Origin: Streptomyces sp. NBC_01210
GTDB taxonomy: Bacteria; Actinomycetota; Actinomycetes; Streptomycetales; Streptomycetaceae
Reading direction: 5' to 3'
Length of the DNA stretch: 64,000 bases
NCBI RefSeq assembly: GCF_036010325.1
Contig: NZ_CP108549.1
Coordinates: forward strand, 4,588,001 to 4,652,000
Below the pieces are notes generated by a model. It saw only the letters and a program-made list of their open reading frames with translations. It was not told where the DNA came from and searched no databases. A program made the translations under genes and the position numbers. Below are positions 32,963 through 42,160 of this stretch, piece after piece (the stretch's first letter is position 1; each line of letters opens with the position of its first letter).

Positions 32963-33274
32963 TTGTCCACAGAAGTTATCCACAGGCATGCTTCTCGACC
33001 TGGGGACAAGTCGACAACAGAGGGCGACATGGTCGACATATCGGCTCACTCACCCCACTTCCCTCCACAGAACGGCAGGTTGCCCCGTGTCACCTCAATT
33101 CCATTGATCAACCCTTTGGAGCGAGGAATTCCCACCCGAATGAGCGCGTGGGGTGGGTTTGGGTGAGGAATCCTTCGACCCACGCAGGGCTTTCGGAACG
33201 ATCTCTTCCGTAGTCCACAGATCCCCCACACAGGCTGTGGATAACTTTACGAAGGCCCGCATCCCTGTGGACAA
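32963..33274. promoter_or_regulatory. cluster of DnaA boxes in the pheA-serS spacer
   Basis: TTGTCCACA at 32963-32971 and, reversed, at 33266-33274; TTATCCACA at 32976-32984 and, reversed, at 33236-33244; TAGTCCACA at 33211-33219. Four of the five are perfect Streptomyces DnaA-box sequences, within a 569-bp gene-free region (32913-33481). No dnaA, dnaN or AT-rich unwinding element is nearby, so it is not oriC. It may bind or titrate DnaA. No other structure is seen in this spacer. Confidence 0.75.
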
Positions 33275-33481
33275 GGGATGCCCGAATCCCGGACACGGCA
33301 AGGGGAGCAGGTCAATGCGGGCGCTCATCGGGTGCCCCATTTCGGCGAATAGCGTCCTGTTTATTGACGCTTACGCCGGTGATTTACCCGCACCTTTCTA
33401 AATTCGGGGCAATTCGGGCAAAGTGACACGCAAGGCTATATCGAGTGAGGTGGCGCGAGTCCGCACCGGTAGCCTGGTGGG

Positions 33482-34759
33482 GTGATTGACCTTCGCCTGC
33501 TTCGTGAGGACCCCGACCGTGTTCGCGCCTCCCAGCGCGCCCGTGGAGAGGACGTCGACCTCGTCGACGCCCTGCTCTCCGCCGATGAGCGCCGCAGGTC
33601 GTCCGGCCTTCGCTTCGACGAACTGCGCTCCGAGCAGAAGTCGCTCGGCAAGCTCATCCCCAAGGCCACTCCGGAAGAGCGCGCCGAGCTGCTGAAGAGG
33701 GCCGAGCAGCTGAAGGCCGACGTAAAGGCGGCCGACGCCGCACAGAACGAGGCCGACGAAGAGACCAGGCGGCTGCTGCTCCAGCTCGGGAACATCGTCC
33801 ACGAGGACGTCCCGGTCGGCGGCGAGGAGGACTTCGTCGTCCTCGAGACGCACGGCACGATCCGCGACTTCGGCGCCGAGGGCTTCGCGCCCAAGGACCA
33901 CCTTGAGCTCGGCGAGGCGCTCGGCGCCATCGATGTCGAGCGCGGCGCGAAGGTGTCGGGCTCACGCTTCTACTACCTGACGGGCGTCGGCGCGCTGCTT
34001 GAGCTCGCGCTGGTCAACGCCGCGATCGCGCAGGCCACAGAGGCCGGCTTCATCCCGATGCTGACCCCGGCGCTGGTCCGCCCGCGCGCCATGGAGGGCA
34101 CGGGCTTCCTCGGCCAGGCTTCGGAGAACGTGTACCACCTGGAGAAGGACGACTACTACCTGGTCGGCACCTCCGAGGTCCCGCTCGCCGCGTACCACAT
34201 GGACGAGATCATCGAGGCCGACAAGCTGCCGCTGCGGTACGCGGGCTTCTCGCCGTGCTTCCGCCGCGAGGCCGGCACGTACGGCAAGGACACCCGGGGC
34301 ATCTTCCGGGTGCACCAGTTCGACAAGGTCGAGATGTTCTCGTACGTCGCTCCCGAGGACGCGGAGGCCGAGCACAAGCGTCTGCTTGACTGGGAGAAGC
34401 AATGGCTGACCGGCCTCGAGCTGCCCTTCCAGGTGATCGATGTGGCCACCGGCGACCTGGGTTCCTCGGCCTCGCGCAAGTACGACTGCGAGGCGTGGAT
34501 CCCGACCCAGGGCAAGTACCGCGAGCTGACCTCCGCGTCGAACTGCGACAGTTTCCAGGCCCGACGGCTCTCGGTCCGGATGCGTGACGGCAAGAAGGTG
34601 CAGCCGCTGGCGACGCTGAACGGCACGCTCTGCGCCGTACCGCGCACGATCGTGGCGATCCTTGAGAACCACCAGCTGGCCGACGGTTCGGTGCGGGTGC
34701 CCGAGGTGCTCCGTCCGTACCTGGGGGGACGAGAGATCCTGGAGCCGATCTCCAAGTGA
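33482..34759 (+). CDS. serS: seryl-tRNA synthetase
   Basis: A 425-aa class II synthetase. N-terminal coiled-coil tRNA-binding arm (about residues 28-105), then motif 2 ([22 protein letters not shown], about 259-280, quoted in part) and motif 3 ([19 protein letters not shown], about 380-398). GTG 33482 lies only six bases after TAGCCT (33470-33475), so the message is probably leaderless. Two tRNA-Ser genes lie just downstream. Confidence 0.96.
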   Translation: MIDLRLLREDPDRVRASQRARGEDVDLVDALLSADERRRSSGLRFDELRSEQKSLGKLIPKATPEERAELLKRAEQLKADVKAADAAQNEADEETRRLLLQLGNIVHEDVPVGGEEDFVVLETHGTIRDFGAEGFAPKDHLELGEALGAIDVERGAKVSGSRFYYLTGVGALLELALVNAAIAQATEAGFIPMLTPALVRPRAMEGTGFLGQASENVYHLEKDDYYLVGTSEVPLAAYHMDEIIEADKLPLRYAGFSPCFRREAGTYGKDTRGIFRVHQFDKVEMFSYVAPEDAEAEHKRLLDWEKQWLTGLELPFQVIDVATGDLGSSASRKYDCEAWIPTQGKYRELTSASNCDSFQARRLSVRMRDGKKVQPLATLNGTLCAVPRTIVAILENHQLADGSVRVPEVLRPYLGGREILEPISK

Positions 34760-35565
34760 GCCCCGCCCCCTTTCCGTACAAGCTTGTCGCGACCGATCTC
34801 GACGGCACGCTGTTGCGTGGCGACGACACGGTCTCGGAGCGCACGCGCGACGCGCTCGCCGCGGCCACCGCGGCGGGCGCCGCGCACATCATCGTCACCG
34901 GGCGTGCTGTGCCGTGGACCCGGCACATCCTGGACGACCTGGGGTACGACGGCCTCGCGGTCTGCGGCCAGGGCGGGCAGGTCTACCACGCGGGTGAGCA
35001 CCGGCTGCTGACCTCGGTGACGCTGGACCGGCAGCTGGCCGGACTCGCGCTCTCCAAGATCGAGGCGGAGGTCGGGCCGCTCGCGGTGGCCGCGAGCCGC
35101 GACGGGCTGGACGGCGAGGTGCTGGTCGGTCCTGGTTATCGGGTGCAGGAAGGCCCGCTGCCCGTGGTGGCGTTCGAGGACCCGGCCGAGCTGTGGTCCG
35201 CGCCGCTGAGCAAGGTGTTCATCCAGCATCCGGAGCTCGGTGACGACGCGCTGGCACAGGCTTCCAGGGCGACGGTCGGCAGCCTGGTGGATGTGGTGGT
35301 TGCGGGGCCCGGCATCGTCGAGATACTGCCGCTGGGGCTGAGCAAGGCGACGGGGCTCTCGCTGGCGGCGCGGCGGCTGGGGCTGCGGGCCTCGGACACG
35401 ATCGCGTTCGGTGATATGCCGAACGACATCCCGATGTTCGGCTGGGCCTCGCACGGTGTGGCGATGGCCAACGCGCACGACGAACTGAAGGCCGTGGCGG
35501 ACGAGATCACGGCGTCGAACGAGCACGACGGCATCGCGGTGGTGCTGGAGCACTTGCTCGGCTGA
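34756..35565 (+). CDS. Cof-type HAD phosphatase
   Basis: A 269-aa HAD hydrolase: motif [10 protein letters not shown] (about 12-20), motif II VTGR (about 46-49), lysine in LGLSKATGL and motif IV FGDMPND (about 217-223), with the C2 cap typical of Cof/YbiV sugar-phosphate or flavin-phosphate phosphatases. GTG overlaps the serS stop (GTGA), so coupled to serS. Substrate unknown. Confidence 0.92.
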   Translation: MSPAPFPYKLVATDLDGTLLRGDDTVSERTRDALAAATAAGAAHIIVTGRAVPWTRHILDDLGYDGLAVCGQGGQVYHAGEHRLLTSVTLDRQLAGLALSKIEAEVGPLAVAASRDGLDGEVLVGPGYRVQEGPLPVVAFEDPAELWSAPLSKVFIQHPELGDDALAQASRATVGSLVDVVVAGPGIVEILPLGLSKATGLSLAARRLGLRASDTIAFGDMPNDIPMFGWASHGVAMANAHDELKAVADEITASNEHDGIAVVLEHLLG

Positions 35566-35567
35566 GG

Positions 35568-35660
35568 CGGAAGAGGTGGGGGTCGAACCCACACGGGCAT
35601 TCACATGCCCCAACACTTTTCGAGAGTGCGGCCGGCGCCTGCTGTCGGCTGGCTCTTCCC
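35568..35660 (-). tRNA. tRNA-Ser (anticodon CGA), atypical D arm
   Basis: 93-nt class II tRNA. Acceptor arms GGAAGAG and CTCTTCC pair fully; anticodon stem GCACT/AGTGT with loop CTCGAAA gives CGA; the long variable arm (GGGCAT/ATGCCC) and T arm are regular. The D region lacks the usual GG pair and is a few bases longer than normal, so folding or function is less certain than for the neighbours. It begins 2 bp after the HAD gene stop. Confidence 0.7.
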
Positions 35661-35717
35661 GTGGGTATTGCGTGACTGCCGGACGGGCGACTGCGCAACT
35701 GTCGGACCGGGCGGCTT

Positions 35718-35805
35718 CGTGACCGCGTGACCGCGTGACTGCGTGACTGCGTGACTGCGTGACTGCGTGACTGCGTGACTGCGTGACTGCGTGACTGCGT
35801 GACTG
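35718..35805. repeat. 11-copy 8-bp tandem repeat between two tRNA-Ser genes
   Basis: Eleven contiguous 8-bp units: two CGTGACCG, then nine CGTGACTG. They fill the gap between the two leftward tRNA genes and end three bases from the 3' end of tRNA-Ser(GCT). Looser copies continue left to about 35670. Likely slippage-variable between strains. Confidence 0.93.
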
Positions 35806-35807
35806 CG

Positions 35808-35895
<88 letters not shown>

Positions 35896-35980
35896 GGGAG
35901 GGGGCGGCCCGCGCGGATGCGCGCTCGAAGCGGCCGCCCCCGGACAGTCCCCCTGGGCGGCTCGGCGGAGTGGTCGGTGG

Positions 35981-36388
35981 CTACTCCGCTGCCTGCCCGG
36001 GGCTGCCCTGACGGGAGCTCGACGGACTCGCACTCGTACTCTCGGTCATCGCCGCGCTCCTCTCCCGGTAGGTGACGCCGGCCGCACTGGCGTGCTCCGG
36101 CTCAACTACTGTGCCTCGGACAGCGGTTCGATGCCACCGAATTACGGTCCGGACGCGGCTCGGTCCGTCCTTGCCGTCGCACGTCAGCGGCCAGCAGACC
36201 AGGCCGATGGCGAGAGCGATCGCATGGCCGAGGTCGGTGTAGGTGCCGACGGTGGCGAGCGGCAGACCGAAGAAGGCGAGCGCACCGGCGAGATAGAGCC
36301 AGCGCCAGGGCCGCGGAATGCGGTAGGTGAGGATGCCGACCGACGCGGCGAGCCCGTAACTCACCCCGATGTCCACCACATGCGCCAT
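35981..36388 (-). pseudogene. truncated rhomboid-like membrane protein
   Basis: The 135-residue frame holds the C-terminal half of a Streptomyces rhomboid-like protein: MAHVVDIGVSYGLAASVG, IPRPWRWLYL, then a segment ending in TDLGHAIALAIGL. The N-terminal membrane segments are missing; in-frame homology-like sequence runs only to a TAA near 36434, where the next leftward gene ends. The remainder (residues after about 70) is a Ser/Thr/Ala-rich tail. It may be a decayed gene or a short membrane protein in its own right. Confidence 0.5.
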
Positions 36389-36426
36389 CCGCCGCGGCTC
36401 CCCTGCGGCAGCCGTTGTGCGGGGTA

Positions 36427-37113
36427 TCAGCGGCGCTTACGGCGCCGGCTGCGCTGCAGCTCCCTCAGTTGATGGGCGAAGTCGTCCATCCTCCGGTCCA
36501 TCCGCCGCATGTCGTCGGAGAGATCGCAGAGCCGGTTGCTCATGGCCCCGACGACCTGGTTGGTGGCGTCGAGCCGCCGGTCGAGCCGGACGGAGATCCC
36601 GTTGATGACCGGACCGAGATCCTGAAGCGCGTGCCCAACGGTGTCCAGGTTCGCCTCGACCTTGGTGACACGTCGGTCGAGAGAGGCGTAGTCCTGGCGC
36701 CGGCCACCGGCCTCCTCGGCGTCGAGGAGGTACGTGCGGACGCAGCGGGCGATGTCGCTGTCGCGAAGCAGCATCGCGACATTGAGCACCGTGCGGCGGG
36801 TGTAGAGCCTGAGGTGCGCGCGCCCCTGTGGATAACTTTCCTTTGAAGTGTTCAAGTTGAACACTTCAAAAGACTGCAGCTCAGAGCCCTTGAGCGTGAC
36901 CATCCCGTTGGCTTCCAGCTCGTCCCGATGACGCCTGGCGATGTTGTGCACAGTGCCCCTGTGGACCTCGAAGTAGCGAGCGACACCCTCGGTGGTGACA
37001 TGCATGTCGTCCGGGAGCATGACAAGCGCCTTCACCTTGTCCAGGACTTCAACACGCCCTTGATGCTCCACGCGCAGCGCGCGCGACTCGAGCAGGGCGA
37101 CTTCCGATGGCAT
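36427..37113 (-). CDS. putative DNA-binding/antirepressor-like protein with coiled coil
   Basis: A 228-aa protein. The first 80 residues hold a helix-turn-helix-like region (TTEGVARYFEVHRGTVHNIARRH) and an ELEANG wing; RRTVLNVAMLLRDSDIARCVRTYLL (about residues 108-132, given in part) resembles phage antirepressor/Rha-type domains. The C-terminal third is a long charged coiled coil ending in RSRRRKRR. ATG 37113 follows GGAAGG by eight bases. It carries a TGTGGATAA DnaA-box sequence inside it. Its origin in phage-type genes is inference. Confidence 0.6.
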   Translation of the reverse strand: MPSEVALLESRALRVEHQGRVEVLDKVKALVMLPDDMHVTTEGVARYFEVHRGTVHNIARRHRDELEANGMVTLKGSELQSFEVFNLNTSKESYPQGRAHLRLYTRRTVLNVAMLLRDSDIARCVRTYLLDAEEAGGRRQDYASLDRRVTKVEANLDTVGHALQDLGPVINGISVRLDRRLDATNQVVGAMSNRLCDLSDDMRRMDRRMDDFAHQLRELQRSRRRKRR

Positions 37114-37383
37114 GAGCAATGCCTTCCGTTCGTGAAACCGATCATGGACGGCCCTCTCCCCGGGCACAGGGGTGGAGGTCGGCTCACGGTGCTGCTCACC
37201 CAATGACCGGCCCGGCTTTCGATCCGGCACCGGCAATCCCCAATTTCACGAACTCTCGTCGCTACGAACTCCAGTTGCCTCCACGCACAGTGGACAACGA
37301 ACCGATAAACGCACAGCTACGCGGATATGCGTCAACCCCCGCCCACCGGACGGGGGTTGACTTACAAACGCGATGCTCTACGG

Positions 37384-38103
37384 TCACTCCTCGCCGGCGA
37401 GCTTCAGCACCCGCAGCTTCTGCCCCGCATACCAGGTCGCCACCACCGTGACCCCCACCAGCAGTGCCACCGCCAGCGGCAGGCCCACGTCCGAGCCGAT
37501 CAGGCCCTCGCCGCCGATCTTCTCGGCGAGCGACAGCGACCACTGCTGCACACTCAGCGTGCGCGCGCCCGAGACCAGGCTGCCGAACAGCGTCTCCCAG
37601 ACCAGCGCGTAGACGAGCCCTATGACCACCGCGTGCCGGCTGACCGTCCCGAGGAGCAGGAACAGCGCGCTGTAGGCGATCGAGGCGACCAGCGCCGCCA
37701 CCGTGTACGCCACCGCGACCTGCTGGCCGTTGCCGTTGAGGATGAACCCCGCGACAAAGGTGGGGGCCGCCGAGAATGCCATCGTGATCGCGATCGCGAC
37801 GATCAGCTTGGTGAAGACGATCGTCGACCGCTTCACCGGCTTGGCCAGCAGATAGACGATCGAGCCGTCGTCGATCTCGGGCCCGATCGCCCCGGTGCCC
37901 GCGATCACCCCGATCAGCGGCACCATCGTCGCGATGGCGAACCCGCCCAGGACATCGGCGGCGACCTGGTCGTCCAGGCCGTTGAAGCTGCGTACCGCCG
38001 CCGCGATGAGCAGCAGCAGACCGGGCAGTACGAACAGAATCGCTGCCCGCCGCTTGCCGAGCACGGCCCGATAGGTGAGCCGGGCGACTGTGGGGTTGTA
38101 CAT
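37384..38103 (-). CDS. ABC exporter membrane subunit
   Basis: A 239-aa permease with about six membrane segments, family ABC-2 (similar to the NosY/CcmB-like group): VLPGLLLLIAAAV, an IGPEIDDGSIVYLLAKPVKRSTIV turn typical of this group, and ATWYAG near the end. It is the pair of the ATPase gene at 38121-39032, read in the same direction. An in-frame GTG at 38112 is an alternative start; AAGGAG lies too close to it, so ATG 38103 is used. Confidence 0.85.
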   Translation of the reverse strand: MYNPTVARLTYRAVLGKRRAAILFVLPGLLLLIAAAVRSFNGLDDQVAADVLGGFAIATMVPLIGVIAGTGAIGPEIDDGSIVYLLAKPVKRSTIVFTKLIVAIAITMAFSAAPTFVAGFILNGNGQQVAVAYTVAALVASIAYSALFLLLGTVSRHAVVIGLVYALVWETLFGSLVSGARTLSVQQWSLSLAEKIGGEGLIGSDVGLPLAVALLVGVTVVATWYAGQKLRVLKLAGEE

Positions 38104-38120
38104 GGACGTCACAGCTCCTT

Positions 38121-39032
38121 TCAGGCCGCTACGAGGTAGGAGAAGACCGACTCGAGGGACTCGTCCGACGGCGAGACCGTGAGCAGCCGGATGGAGTGCT
38201 CGCGGGCGACCCGCGGCAGCAGTTGGGTGAATCGGCCGAAGTCGACGGCCTGGATGCGCAGCGCACCCTCGGTCAGGTCGACCTCGATGCCGGCCGTCGA
38301 CGGGTCGGCGATCAGGGCCGCGGCGAGCGCCCGGTCGTCGCTGGACCGTACGAGATAGCGGTGCGGCCGGTCCGTCATCAGTCGGCGGATCTTGCGGAAG
38401 TCGCCGGACGCAGCATGTCGTCCGGCCACGATCACCTCGATATGGGAGGCGAGTTGCTCGACCTCCTCCAGGATGTGGGAGGAGAAGAGCACGGTGCGGC
38501 CCTCCGCTCCCATCCGCCGCAGCAGGTCCATCAGCTGCATGCGCTGGCGCGGGTCCATGCCGTTGAAGGGCTCGTCAAGGAGGAGTACGGACGGCTCGTG
38601 GACGAGGGCCGAGGCCATCTTCACGCGCTGCCGCATGCCCTTGCTGTACGTCGCGATCTTGCGGTCCTGCGCGTACTCCATCTCCACGGTGGCCAGGGCG
38701 CGTTGGGCCTCCTTCCTGCCCAGTCCGTGCAATTCGGCGTTGGCGACGACGAATTCGCGGCCGGTGAGGAAGTCGTACATCGCCTCCCGCTCCGGTACGA
38801 CGCCGATCTGCCGGTAGACCGACTCGTTGCGCCAGATCGTCCGACCGTCGAGCGTGACGCTTCCCGTGGACGGGTTGAGGAAACCACCCATCATGTTGAT
38901 GAGCGTGGACTTGCCCGCGCCGTTGGGACCGAGCAGACCCGTGACGCCGGGGCCGATCGTCATGGTCACGTCGTTGACGGCCACGACATTGCCGAACCAC
39001 CGCGAGGTGTGCTCGATGTTGATGGTGGTCAC
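38121..39032 (-). CDS. ABC transporter ATPase
   Basis: A 303-aa ABC ATPase: Walker A GPNGAGKST (about 40-48), signature YSKGMRQRVKMA (about 134-145), Walker B VLLLDEPFNGMD (about 155-166) and the C-terminal RSSD/... domain of the ABC-2 group. The GTG start overlaps the stop of the permease gene upstream (GTGA). With its partner it exports an unknown substrate. Confidence 0.9.
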   Translation of the reverse strand: MTTINIEHTSRWFGNVVAVNDVTMTIGPGVTGLLGPNGAGKSTLINMMGGFLNPSTGSVTLDGRTIWRNESVYRQIGVVPEREAMYDFLTGREFVVANAELHGLGRKEAQRALATVEMEYAQDRKIATYSKGMRQRVKMASALVHEPSVLLLDEPFNGMDPRQRMQLMDLLRRMGAEGRTVLFSSHILEEVEQLASHIEVIVAGRHAASGDFRKIRRLMTDRPHRYLVRSSDDRALAAALIADPSTAGIEVDLTEGALRIQAVDFGRFTQLLPRVAREHSIRLLTVSPSDESLESVFSYLVAA

Positions 39033-39934
39033 AGCCCGACCTTTCGGTAGCGGCGCATCAGGACGGCGTACGAGCCGAAGACGAGCGCGAGGACGACGAG
39101 CAGATAGACCATGCCCACGCCGGCTTCCGGCCCCGCCTTGCCGGGGAAGGCGGAAGTGGCGCCGAGGAAGGCAGTCTGTACGCCGTCGATGAGCGTGACC
39201 GGCGAGAAGAGGCCGAACCACTTGATCACATCGGGCGAGCCGGTCTCCCAGGCGATGGCCTGGACAGTGGAGACGGCGACGTACGTGATGGTCAGCGTGG
39301 CGATCACGGCGGCGACACCGAAGCCGCGGCGCGGCGTGAGCGCGGCCATCACCAGGCCGAGGCCGCCGAAGAGGACGGAGAGAAGCGCGACGGAAAGCAT
39401 CCCCTGCGCGAATCCCTTCGTCTGGTCCACGAAGTCCATCTTGGCGAGCAGTGAGCCGATGTAGAGGATGACCAGCGGTGCCGCGGTGAGTACAAAGAGA
39501 GCCGAGGCCATTGCCCCGTACTTCGCGAGGACGTAGTCGATGCGCTCGATCGGGCGCGAGAAGTACAGCGGCACGGTCTTGAAGCGCAGATCACGGGAGA
39601 CGGACTGCGGTGCCTGCGCGGCCAGGAAGAGGCCGATGACCGCCTGGGTGACGATCGCGTAGCGCGTGTAGTCGAGAGGAAGGTCCTTGAGGTTGGTGGC
39701 GACGGCGACCGCGACGATGATCGCCGCGGGCAGGCACATCACCGCGAAAAGAATCATCGGCAGCACTTTGGACTTGGCCGAGCGCCCAAGTCCGTAAGCC
39801 CCGCGCAGGGACTGCGAGTAGAGGGAGCGGCGTGCGTACGCGCGGCCGAGCCGCGGCCCGTCGTAGTTCCGGTAGCCGATGTTGTGGATCCGGGTGGTCT
39901 CGGCCCCGGTCACGGTGTTGGTCTCGGTGCTCAT
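39029..39934 (-). CDS. ABC-2 type permease
   Basis: A 301-aa protein with six membrane segments (about residues 57-79, 97-115, 140-160, 178-199, 210-230, 270-290). The motif SRDLRFKTVPLYFSRPIERIDYV is characteristic of ABC-2 permeases fixed next to the ATPase at 39931. Its ATG overlaps the stop of that ATPase gene (ATGA). Confidence 0.87.
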   Translation of the reverse strand: MSTETNTVTGAETTRIHNIGYRNYDGPRLGRAYARRSLYSQSLRGAYGLGRSAKSKVLPMILFAVMCLPAAIIVAVAVATNLKDLPLDYTRYAIVTQAVIGLFLAAQAPQSVSRDLRFKTVPLYFSRPIERIDYVLAKYGAMASALFVLTAAPLVILYIGSLLAKMDFVDQTKGFAQGMLSVALLSVLFGGLGLVMAALTPRRGFGVAAVIATLTITYVAVSTVQAIAWETGSPDVIKWFGLFSPVTLIDGVQTAFLGATSAFPGKAGPEAGVGMVYLLVVLALVFGSYAVLMRRYRKVGL

Positions 39935-40923
39935 CGAACCTGCACCTCCTGCTCCTGGGCGCCGTGCGCGCCCTGATCACTCTGTGCCTCGGGGCGGAAG
40001 ACCTCCGCGATGTGGTGGCGGCGCTGTTCCATCCGTACGAGACCGAGGCCGAGCCCGGCGACGGTGTCGCGCACCACGTCGTACGTCTCCTCTCCCGTCG
40101 CCTCGAGGAGCAGGATGTGGCCCGCACCGGGCAGACCGTCCTCCACGCGCGCGTGGAGCGTGATTCCGGCTGCGGCGAGCGCCTCACGGAGCACCGCGGT
40201 GCCGTCGGGATGCGTGTCCGTGTCGGTGACCTCGACCGCGAGGGTCGTAGTGATCTGGGTGAAGTCGCTGGTGGAACTGGAGCGCAGCAGCGAGCCGCCG
40301 TCGATGACGACAACATGGTCACAGGTGCGCTCAAGCTCGCCGAGGAGATGCGAGGTGACCAGGACCGAGATGCCGAAGTCGGTGTGGACGCGGCGGATCA
40401 GGCCCAGCATCTCGTCGCGGCCGACCGGGTCGAGACCGTTGGTCGGCTCGTCCAGGAGGACCAGCTTCGGGTCGTGGACCAGGGCCTGCGCGAGCTTGAC
40501 GCGCTGCTTCATACCGGTCGAGTAGCCACCGATGGGGCGATACCGCTCCTCGTACAGACCGACATGGCGCAGAGTGTCTGCGGTGCGCTCGCGGGCGGCC
40601 GTGGGCGGCAGCCCGGACATGCGCGCCATGTGGACGACGAACTCGGTGGCCGAGACATCGGGCGGCAGGCAGTCGTGCTCGGGCATGTACCCCACCTGCT
40701 CGCGGATGGCGCCGCCGCTGGTGGCGACGTCGAGTCCGAGCACCGCGGCCCGGCCTTCCGTGGCGGGGGACAGACCCAGCAGGATCTTGATCAACGTGGA
40801 CTTGCCGGCTCCGTTGGCGCCCACCAGGCCGGTCACACCGGGTCCGATGTCCAAGGAGAGCCGGTCAAGAGCGGTCACCCTGGGGAACCGCTTGCTCAGG
40901 CTTTCGGTCGCGATCACAGTCAC
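39931..40923 (-). CDS. ABC transporter ATPase, likely leaderless
   Basis: A 330-aa ABC ATPase: Walker A GANGAGKST (about 36-44), signature YSTGMKQRVKLAQAL (about 132-146), Walker B VLLDEPTNGLD (about 155-165), and a C-terminal domain after about residue 225. GTG 40923 lies seven bases after TACCTT (minus strand, 40935-40930), so the message is probably leaderless. This gene starts a four-gene leftward run of two ATPase-permease pairs. Confidence 0.88.
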   Translation of the reverse strand: MTVIATESLSKRFPRVTALDRLSLDIGPGVTGLVGANGAGKSTLIKILLGLSPATEGRAAVLGLDVATSGGAIREQVGYMPEHDCLPPDVSATEFVVHMARMSGLPPTAARERTADTLRHVGLYEERYRPIGGYSTGMKQRVKLAQALVHDPKLVLLDEPTNGLDPVGRDEMLGLIRRVHTDFGISVLVTSHLLGELERTCDHVVVIDGGSLLRSSSTSDFTQITTTLAVEVTDTDTHPDGTAVLREALAAAGITLHARVEDGLPGAGHILLLEATGEETYDVVRDTVAGLGLGLVRMEQRRHHIAEVFRPEAQSDQGAHGAQEQEVQVR

Positions 40924-41062
40924 ATTTCGAAGGTAGTGGCGCACGACACATCGGGCGTCAGCCCTGGCGGCTGGATCGGTGTCCGACTCGAGAGGTACGG
41001 ACCCGTAGGGGCCTACGACGAAAGTGGACAGCCGGTCTCGGGGCCCATGACCTTCGGATGGG

Positions 41063-41086
41063 TTTTCCACAGGCGGGTTTTCCACA
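41063..41086. promoter_or_regulatory. pair of TTTTCCACA boxes
   Basis: TTTTCCACA repeats at 41063-41071 and 41078-41086, 15 bp apart in the same orientation, in the divergent region between an ABC ATPase gene and the M24-like gene. They are DnaA-box-like (one mismatch from TTATCCACA). Confidence 0.5.
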
Positions 41087-41180
41087 GGCTGACGCACGAC
41101 CCTTGACGCAGCCGCCGAGCATTGTCACATTCATCAGTGTCAAGTTACGGACACGTACCGCACTCGGGACGGACGGTGGC

Positions 41181-42029
41181 ATGGCCTCAGCAGTGGCAAG
41201 CGAACTGACCGCGGAACTGCGGGGGTTCAAGGAAGTGCAGCGCCTCGCGTACGCATGCGCGGAGGCGGTCGCGGCGCAGCTCAAGCCCGGCGTGACGGAG
41301 CGCGGGGCGGCGCGGATGCAGCGTGAGTGGCTGCGTGAGCGGGGTGTGCGCGACTGGTTCCACCTGCCCTTCGCCTGGTTCGGGGACCGTACGGCCTTCG
41401 TCAACTTCCGGATACCGCTCCAGTTCTTCCCGACCAACCGGGTGCTCGAGGCGGGCATGCCCTTCATCCTCGACATGGCCCCGGTCCACAAGGGCTACAC
41501 CGCGGACATCGGTTACTCCGGCTGCCTCGGCCCGAGCCCCGTGCACAACAAACTGCTCGCCGATCTGGAGGCGCACCGCGAGCTGATCCTGCGCGAGGTG
41601 CGGGAGCGGCGTTCGCTGCGCGAGATCTACGAGGACGTGGACCGGCTGATGGTCCGGCAGGGGTACGCCAACCGGCACCGCGCGTATCCCTTCGGGGTCA
41701 TCGCCCACAAGATCGACCGGGTGAAGGAGCGCCGCTTCTCGCCGCATCTCTTCGGGTTCGGCACACAGTCGCTGAAGGGCCTTGCCGGCGATGCGGTGCG
41801 CGGTCACCGGGACGGCTGGTCACCGCTGTGGAGCCCGTACAGGTTCTCCGACCACCCGCCCCGACCGGGGCTGTGGGCTGTCGAGCCGCACCTCGGATTC
41901 AGGGGCACGGGCGCGAAGTTCGAGGAGATCCTGGTGATCACCGACTCCAAGGACCCGCAGCAGAGCGCGTTCTGGCTGGACGACGATCTGCCGCATGTGC
42001 GGCGCTGGGCGGAGGAGAGGACCGCGTGA
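41181..42029 (+). CDS. M24-like metallopeptidase-family protein
   Basis: A 282-aa pita-bread-fold protein. It starts MASAVASE and has Asp in ILDMAPVHKGYTADIGYS (about residues 98-115) and a Glu in EPHLGF (about 238-243) and EEIL in FEEILVI (about 249-255), the order of M24 metal ligands. Histidine in HKIDRVK may be the fourth. Aminopeptidase P or a non-peptidase relative. It is the first of a coupled set of genes (stop overlaps the next GTG). Confidence 0.8.
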   Translation: MASAVASELTAELRGFKEVQRLAYACAEAVAAQLKPGVTERGAARMQREWLRERGVRDWFHLPFAWFGDRTAFVNFRIPLQFFPTNRVLEAGMPFILDMAPVHKGYTADIGYSGCLGPSPVHNKLLADLEAHRELILREVRERRSLREIYEDVDRLMVRQGYANRHRAYPFGVIAHKIDRVKERRFSPHLFGFGTQSLKGLAGDAVRGHRDGWSPLWSPYRFSDHPPRPGLWAVEPHLGFRGTGAKFEEILVITDSKDPQQSAFWLDDDLPHVRRWAEERTA

Positions 42030-42160
42030 GCGACGCACGGGGGGCCGCCGGGCCGCAGAAGACCACGATGGCCATGGTCGCCGCAATGACCGCGAAGGCC
42101 GCGATCGCCGCGCCTCTGCGCCCAGCGGGCGGAAATGCGAACGTCAAGGAGGAAGCGTGA
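42026..42160 (+). CDS. 44-aa coupled peptide
   Basis: A 44-residue frame whose GTG overlaps the M24 stop (GTGA) and whose TGA overlaps the next GTG. A GGAGGAGAGG tract lies five bases upstream. The middle (TTMAMVAAMTAKAAIAAP) is hydrophobic and alanine/methionine-rich, with basic residues near the end. Membrane-associated or purely a translational coupling device; function unknown. Confidence 0.5.
   Translation: MSDARGAAGPQKTTMAMVAAMTAKAAIAAPLRPAGGNANVKEEA

Noticed and set aside
35718..35805. CRISPR-like array of short units
   Set aside because: Units are only 8 bp and directly contiguous with no spacers; it is a simple tandem repeat.
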